DNA of 64,000 nucleotides from Nocardiopsis sp. CC223A (GTDB lineage Bacteria > Actinomycetota > Actinomycetes > Streptosporangiales > Streptosporangiaceae). The stretch is taken from assembly GCF_030766825.1 (NCBI RefSeq), contig NZ_JASFDV010000021.1, positions 25,196 to 89,195 of the forward strand. Reading direction: 5' to 3'. Shown here piece by piece: positions 61,446-64,000 of the stretch (positions within the stretch are counted from its first letter, which is position 1; each line of letters begins with the position of its first letter). Under the pieces are notes generated by a model. It had not been told where the DNA came from and did not search any database. It was given only the letters and a program-made list of their open reading frames with translations. Both the position numbers and the translations under genes were made by a program.

Positions 61446-62525
61446 TCACTCGTACTCGGTGCCGCCCTTGCGGGTGAGGTAGGCGTCGGAGACGAACTTG
61501 GCGATCGCACGGCCGGCGAGGACCGGCGAGTAGCGCTCGCGGGACGGTCGGACCACCACACCCTCGCGCAGGTGGGCGCCGCGGCCGCTCCAGGTCTCGT
61601 CGCCCTGGGCGACCTCGAACAGCGCGGCCTCGTCGTAGGGGCCGTTGTAGAGCTCGGGCACCGCGGGCAGGCCGACCTCGGCGAGCACGCCCGGCAGGTC
61701 GGCGGCGTCGATCCAGGACACGGCGCCGTCGACGTCCAGGCGGACGTCGAACACCGCGTACCCCGGGCGCTCGCTGCGCCCGTGCTCGCCGTAGCCCAGG
61801 TCCTGCACGCCCGCGCCGAACACCTCGCCGAACACGCCCACCCGGGCCGCGCCGAACTTCTCGGCGATCCGGCGGGCCGCTTCGGGCACCCCGTGGGTGC
61901 GCACCGAGCGCCAGTACAGGTTGTCCTCGGCGTAGGCCAGCGCGAAGTTGCGCGATCCGTGCCCCTTGGAGGAGACGAACTCCTCGCCGGTCTCCACGAC
62001 CAGGGTGAACAGGCATGCGGTGCCGTGGATCTTCTCCGTGGCCACCACCGGCTCACCGGGGGTGAAGATGTCCGGGTAGCGCTTGGCGTTCTCCACCTCG
62101 ATCCAGCGCAGCAGGTCCGGGGCGGCGACGACCTCCCCGCTCATGTGCACGGGGATCTCGGGCACCCACTTGGTGACGCCGAGCTCCGCGGCGAAGTCCG
62201 CGCCCTCCTCGTGGGCCGCCGCCAGGTCCCGGTCGGCCAGCGCCCGCGGGCGGCAGACGATGCCCTGGGAGATCTCGCCGCGCAGCCGGATGGCCTTGAC
62301 CCGGTTGCGCTTGGAGCCCGCGAGCCTGCCGGTGAGGCCGAGCTCGTCGATGAGGGCGTCGGGCAGCAGGGCGTTCTCGGGGATGTAGACGGCCCAGTCA
62401 CCGGTGCGGTAGGCGCCCTTGGCCACGACCGCGCGGAACAGGCCGACCTGGGCCAGTTCGAGCGCGTCGGCGTTGGGGTGGGGGTGGACGGTGAGCCTCT
62501 CCGCGGTGACCCGGAGGGTGGACAT
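61446..62525 (-). CDS. ATP-dependent RNA ligase, DRB0094/Rnl5 type
   Basis: The 359-residue protein has an N-terminal OB-like domain (TVHPHPNADALELAQVG, VAKGAYRTGDWAVYIPENALLPD, KAIRLRGEISQGIVC) followed by a nucleotidyltransferase domain. Motif I is VATEKIHGTACLF with the adenylated Lys at 165. Motif III-like residues lie in GVFGEVFGAG, motif IV in LREGVVVRPSRER, and motif V in AIAKFVSDAYL. This arrangement, OB domain first, matches the Deinococcus RNA ligase DraRnl (Rnl5 family), which seals 3'-OH/5'-PO4 nicks in RNA-containing duplexes. The ATG at 62525 has GAAGGGAAACCC before it. Confidence 0.88.
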   Translation of the reverse strand: MSTLRVTAERLTVHPHPNADALELAQVGLFRAVVAKGAYRTGDWAVYIPENALLPDALIDELGLTGRLAGSKRNRVKAIRLRGEISQGIVCRPRALADRDLAAAHEEGADFAAELGVTKWVPEIPVHMSGEVVAAPDLLRWIEVENAKRYPDIFTPGEPVVATEKIHGTACLFTLVVETGEEFVSSKGHGSRNFALAYAEDNLYWRSVRTHGVPEAARRIAEKFGAARVGVFGEVFGAGVQDLGYGEHGRSERPGYAVFDVRLDVDGAVSWIDAADLPGVLAEVGLPAVPELYNGPYDEAALFEVAQGDETWSGRGAHLREGVVVRPSRERYSPVLAGRAIAKFVSDAYLTRKGGTEYE

Positions 62526-62647
62526 GGGTTTCCCTTCGTGGTGGGGGCGGGGTGCGCCGGGGCAGGGGCGGGGTGCCCCGGCCACTATGGCCGAATCCCG
62601 ACATGAACGACAAAAACTTTTCCCGTGCGCGGGCGTTCGCGGCCCCC

Positions 62648-63508
62648 TCAGCGGGGGTGGATCCGGTCCAGGTCGCCGGGTGAGGCGGGGTCGGGGGCGT
62701 CGGCGGGCAGCAGCCCGCCCGCGCGCAGCACCCGCCCCACGGCGGGGCCCCAGGCGGGCCGCAGCCGGGCGCGGGCCAGCAGCGCGGTGTCGGCGAGCAC
62801 CTGCCCGGTCGGCCCCGACGCCAGGACCGTCCGGTCGAGCACGAGAGCGTGGTCGGCCCAGCCGTGGACCAGGTCCAGGTCGTGGGTCGACACGACCAGT
62901 GCGGTGCCGCGGGCCCGCAGGCCGTCCAGGGTGGCGACCAGTTCGGCGACCCCGGCCGGGTCCAGTCCCGCCGTGGGCTCGTCCAGGATCAGGACGTCGG
63001 GCAGCATCGCCATCGCCCCGGCCAGCACCACCCGTTTGCGCTGGCCGTAGGAGAGCAGGTGGGTGGGGCGGTCGGCGAGGCCGGTGACGCCGAGGGCGTC
63101 CAGCGCCCATGCGACCCGCTCGCGGACCTGGTCGGCGGGCAGGCCCAGGTTGAGCGGGCCGAAGGACACGTCCTGGCCGACGGTGGCCGAGAACAGCTGG
63201 TCGTCGGGGTCCTGGTAGACCATCTGCACCCGGCGGCGCAGCAGGTCGCGGCCCCGGCGGCCGCCCGGCGGCGGGGCACCGTCCAGCAGGACCGAGCCCC
63301 GGCCGGGGACCAGCCCGCCGGACAGCAGCCGCAGCAGCGTGGTCTTGCCGCCGCCGTTGGGGCCGAGCACCGCGAGCAGGCCGCCGGGGTCGACCCGCAC
63401 GTCCGCCCCGGTCACCGCGGGTGCGGTGTCCTCGTAGGCGTAGTGCAGGCCGCGGCCCTCCAGGACGGGCGGGGCCTCGGGGTCCGCCCCGGGGGCGCGG
63501 GAGGGCAT
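62648..63508 (-). CDS. ECF transporter ATP-binding protein CbiO-like
   Basis: The 286-residue ATPase has Walker A LGPNGGGKTT, Q-loop MVYQDPDDQLFSATVGQDVSFGPLNL (typical of CbiO/EcfA), signature LLSYGQRKRVVLAG with the divergent SYGQ, Walker B DVLILDEPTAGLDP and H-loop STHDLD. A C-terminal extension (RPAWGPAVGRVLRAGGLL) is present. Together with the CbiQ gene at its 5' side, it belongs to a cobalt or nickel ECF importer whose CbiM/CbiN genes should lie beyond the window edge. Confidence 0.85.
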   Translation of the reverse strand: MPSRAPGADPEAPPVLEGRGLHYAYEDTAPAVTGADVRVDPGGLLAVLGPNGGGKTTLLRLLSGGLVPGRGSVLLDGAPPPGGRRGRDLLRRRVQMVYQDPDDQLFSATVGQDVSFGPLNLGLPADQVRERVAWALDALGVTGLADRPTHLLSYGQRKRVVLAGAMAMLPDVLILDEPTAGLDPAGVAELVATLDGLRARGTALVVSTHDLDLVHGWADHALVLDRTVLASGPTGQVLADTALLARARLRPAWGPAVGRVLRAGGLLPADAPDPASPGDLDRIHPR

Positions 63509-63550
63509 GGGCGTCTCCGTGAATCGTCGGGCGGCCCGGTGGGCCGGGGC

Positions 63551-64000
63551 TCACCGCAGGGCCGTGTAAATGAGGGCGAGGGCCGCGACCAGCAGCGGCG
63601 GGGCGGCGGCTGCGGCCCACTCCCCCGGGCGGACCGGGCGTTCGTCCACCAGGACGGTGAGCCGCCCCGTGTACCCGCGGCAGGCCAGGCCCTCCTGGAG
63701 CCGCCGGGCCCGGTCCAGGGAGCGGATGAACAGGACTCCGCCCAGGGCCCCGGCCGATCGGAGGCATGCGCGACGGGACCGGTACCCGTGCCGGGCCGCC
63801 TGTCCGGAGGCGACCCGGTGCGCGGTCCCGAGCAGGACCATGAGCATCTGGTAGGTGAGGGCGACGATCTCGACCAGCGCGGTGGGCAGCCGGGTGCGGG
63901 ACAGCCGGGCGAGGAGGTCGGCCGTGGGTGTGGTCAGGACGAACAGGAGCTGGGTCCCCAGCGCCGCCGCGCCCCGCGCGGCCACCTCGGCCGCACGGGC
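63551..64000 (-). CDS. ECF transporter T component CbiQ-like, partial (5' end outside window)
   Basis: The C-terminal 149 residues of a CbiQ-like membrane protein run off the right edge. Visible features are ALGTQLLFVLTTPTADLLARLSRTRLPTALVEIVALTYQMLMVLLGTA, the coupling helix region ARHGYRSRRACLRSAGALGGVLFIRSLDRARRLQEGLACRGYTGRL with A-R-G motifs, and a last hydrophobic helix. The frame continues upstream beyond 64000. The CbiO gene begins 42 bases after its stop. Metal specificity cannot be read from this part. Confidence 0.82.
   Translation of the reverse strand, partial: ARAAEVAARGAAALGTQLLFVLTTPTADLLARLSRTRLPTALVEIVALTYQMLMVLLGTAHRVASGQAARHGYRSRRACLRSAGALGGVLFIRSLDRARRLQEGLACRGYTGRLTVLVDERPVRPGEWAAAAAPPLLVAALALIYTALR

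Noticed and set aside
61446..63767. 773-codon minus-strand frame apparently joining a Pro/Arg-rich protein to the RNA ligase
   Set aside because: The upstream part is an out-of-frame reading of the CbiO gene; the RNA ligase has its own ATG at 62525 with a ribosome site.

Overview
The window is about 70% GC DNA with near-saturated GC at third codon positions, many GTG starts and many ATGA/GTGA stop-start overlaps. Together with DmdR/IdeR-type iron boxes, Zur boxes, DyP, PucR, WYL and YdeP-type genes, this points to an actinomycete. A Nocardiopsis-like member of the Streptosporangiales is my best guess, inferred from gene content and codon style rather than from any marker gene. No rRNA, tRNA, CRISPR array or intact insertion sequence was seen.

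Layout. 0-2.4 kb: end of an unknown gene, a gamma-carbonic-anhydrase-like protein, then a scar of gene remnants (DUF4345-like, SDR, MFS). 2.4-8.2 kb: a proline iminopeptidase, a GAF-SpoIIE phosphatase, an iron-box-controlled siderophore-binding lipoprotein, and a disulfide-bond pair (DsbA-like plus VKOR). 8.3-14.0 kb: an orphan DnaK, a YdeP-type molybdopterin oxidoreductase and a DyP peroxidase. 14.1-20.9 kb: a complete iron-siderophore ABC operon (ATPase, two permeases, lipoprotein) under a second iron box, an AraC regulator, a class V aminotransferase-like enzyme and a cupin.

21.2-28.6 kb: a zinc island. A perfect Zur-type palindrome lies between divergent aztA and aztB. aztB is followed by an AztD-like lipoprotein, AztC and AztD. 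On the other side lie a small protein made of two histidine-rich repeats and an ABC exporter gene with its own Zur-type box and a frameshift. 28.7-35.2 kb: a Baeyer-Villiger monooxygenase coupled to an alpha/beta hydrolase, a divergent PucR regulator, an unexplained 0.9 kb gap and a second ABC exporter.

35.6-51.9 kb: an electrophile/redox-stress type island headed by a MarR regulator. It holds a flavodoxin-fold reductase, Fer4_19 protein, MoaF-like, SnoaL-like, haloperoxidase-like hydrolase, two small GNATs, two LLM flavoenzymes, an AhpD-like protein, pirin, DUF5996, isochorismatase-fold hydrolase and DUF4260, interspersed with decayed genes (methyltransferase, glyoxalase, MFS, hydrolase). 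A 14-bp palindromic motif, approximately GTTGAyNNrTCAwC, recurs in front of the marR gene and at several other AT-rich intergenic spots here. I propose it as the MarR operator.

52-64 kb: an unknown protein, a degenerate PAP2 protein, a Tat-exported PhoD phosphatase, a disulfide-reductase-like flavoenzyme, a broken kinase remnant, an epoxide hydrolase divergent from a WYL regulator, an Rnl5/DRB0094-type RNA ligase, and the CbiO/CbiQ part of an ECF transporter running off the end.

Four homologous reading frames are interrupted by single-base differences in short C/G runs. Either the strain is losing genes or the assembly has homopolymer errors; this should be settled before calling those genes dead.
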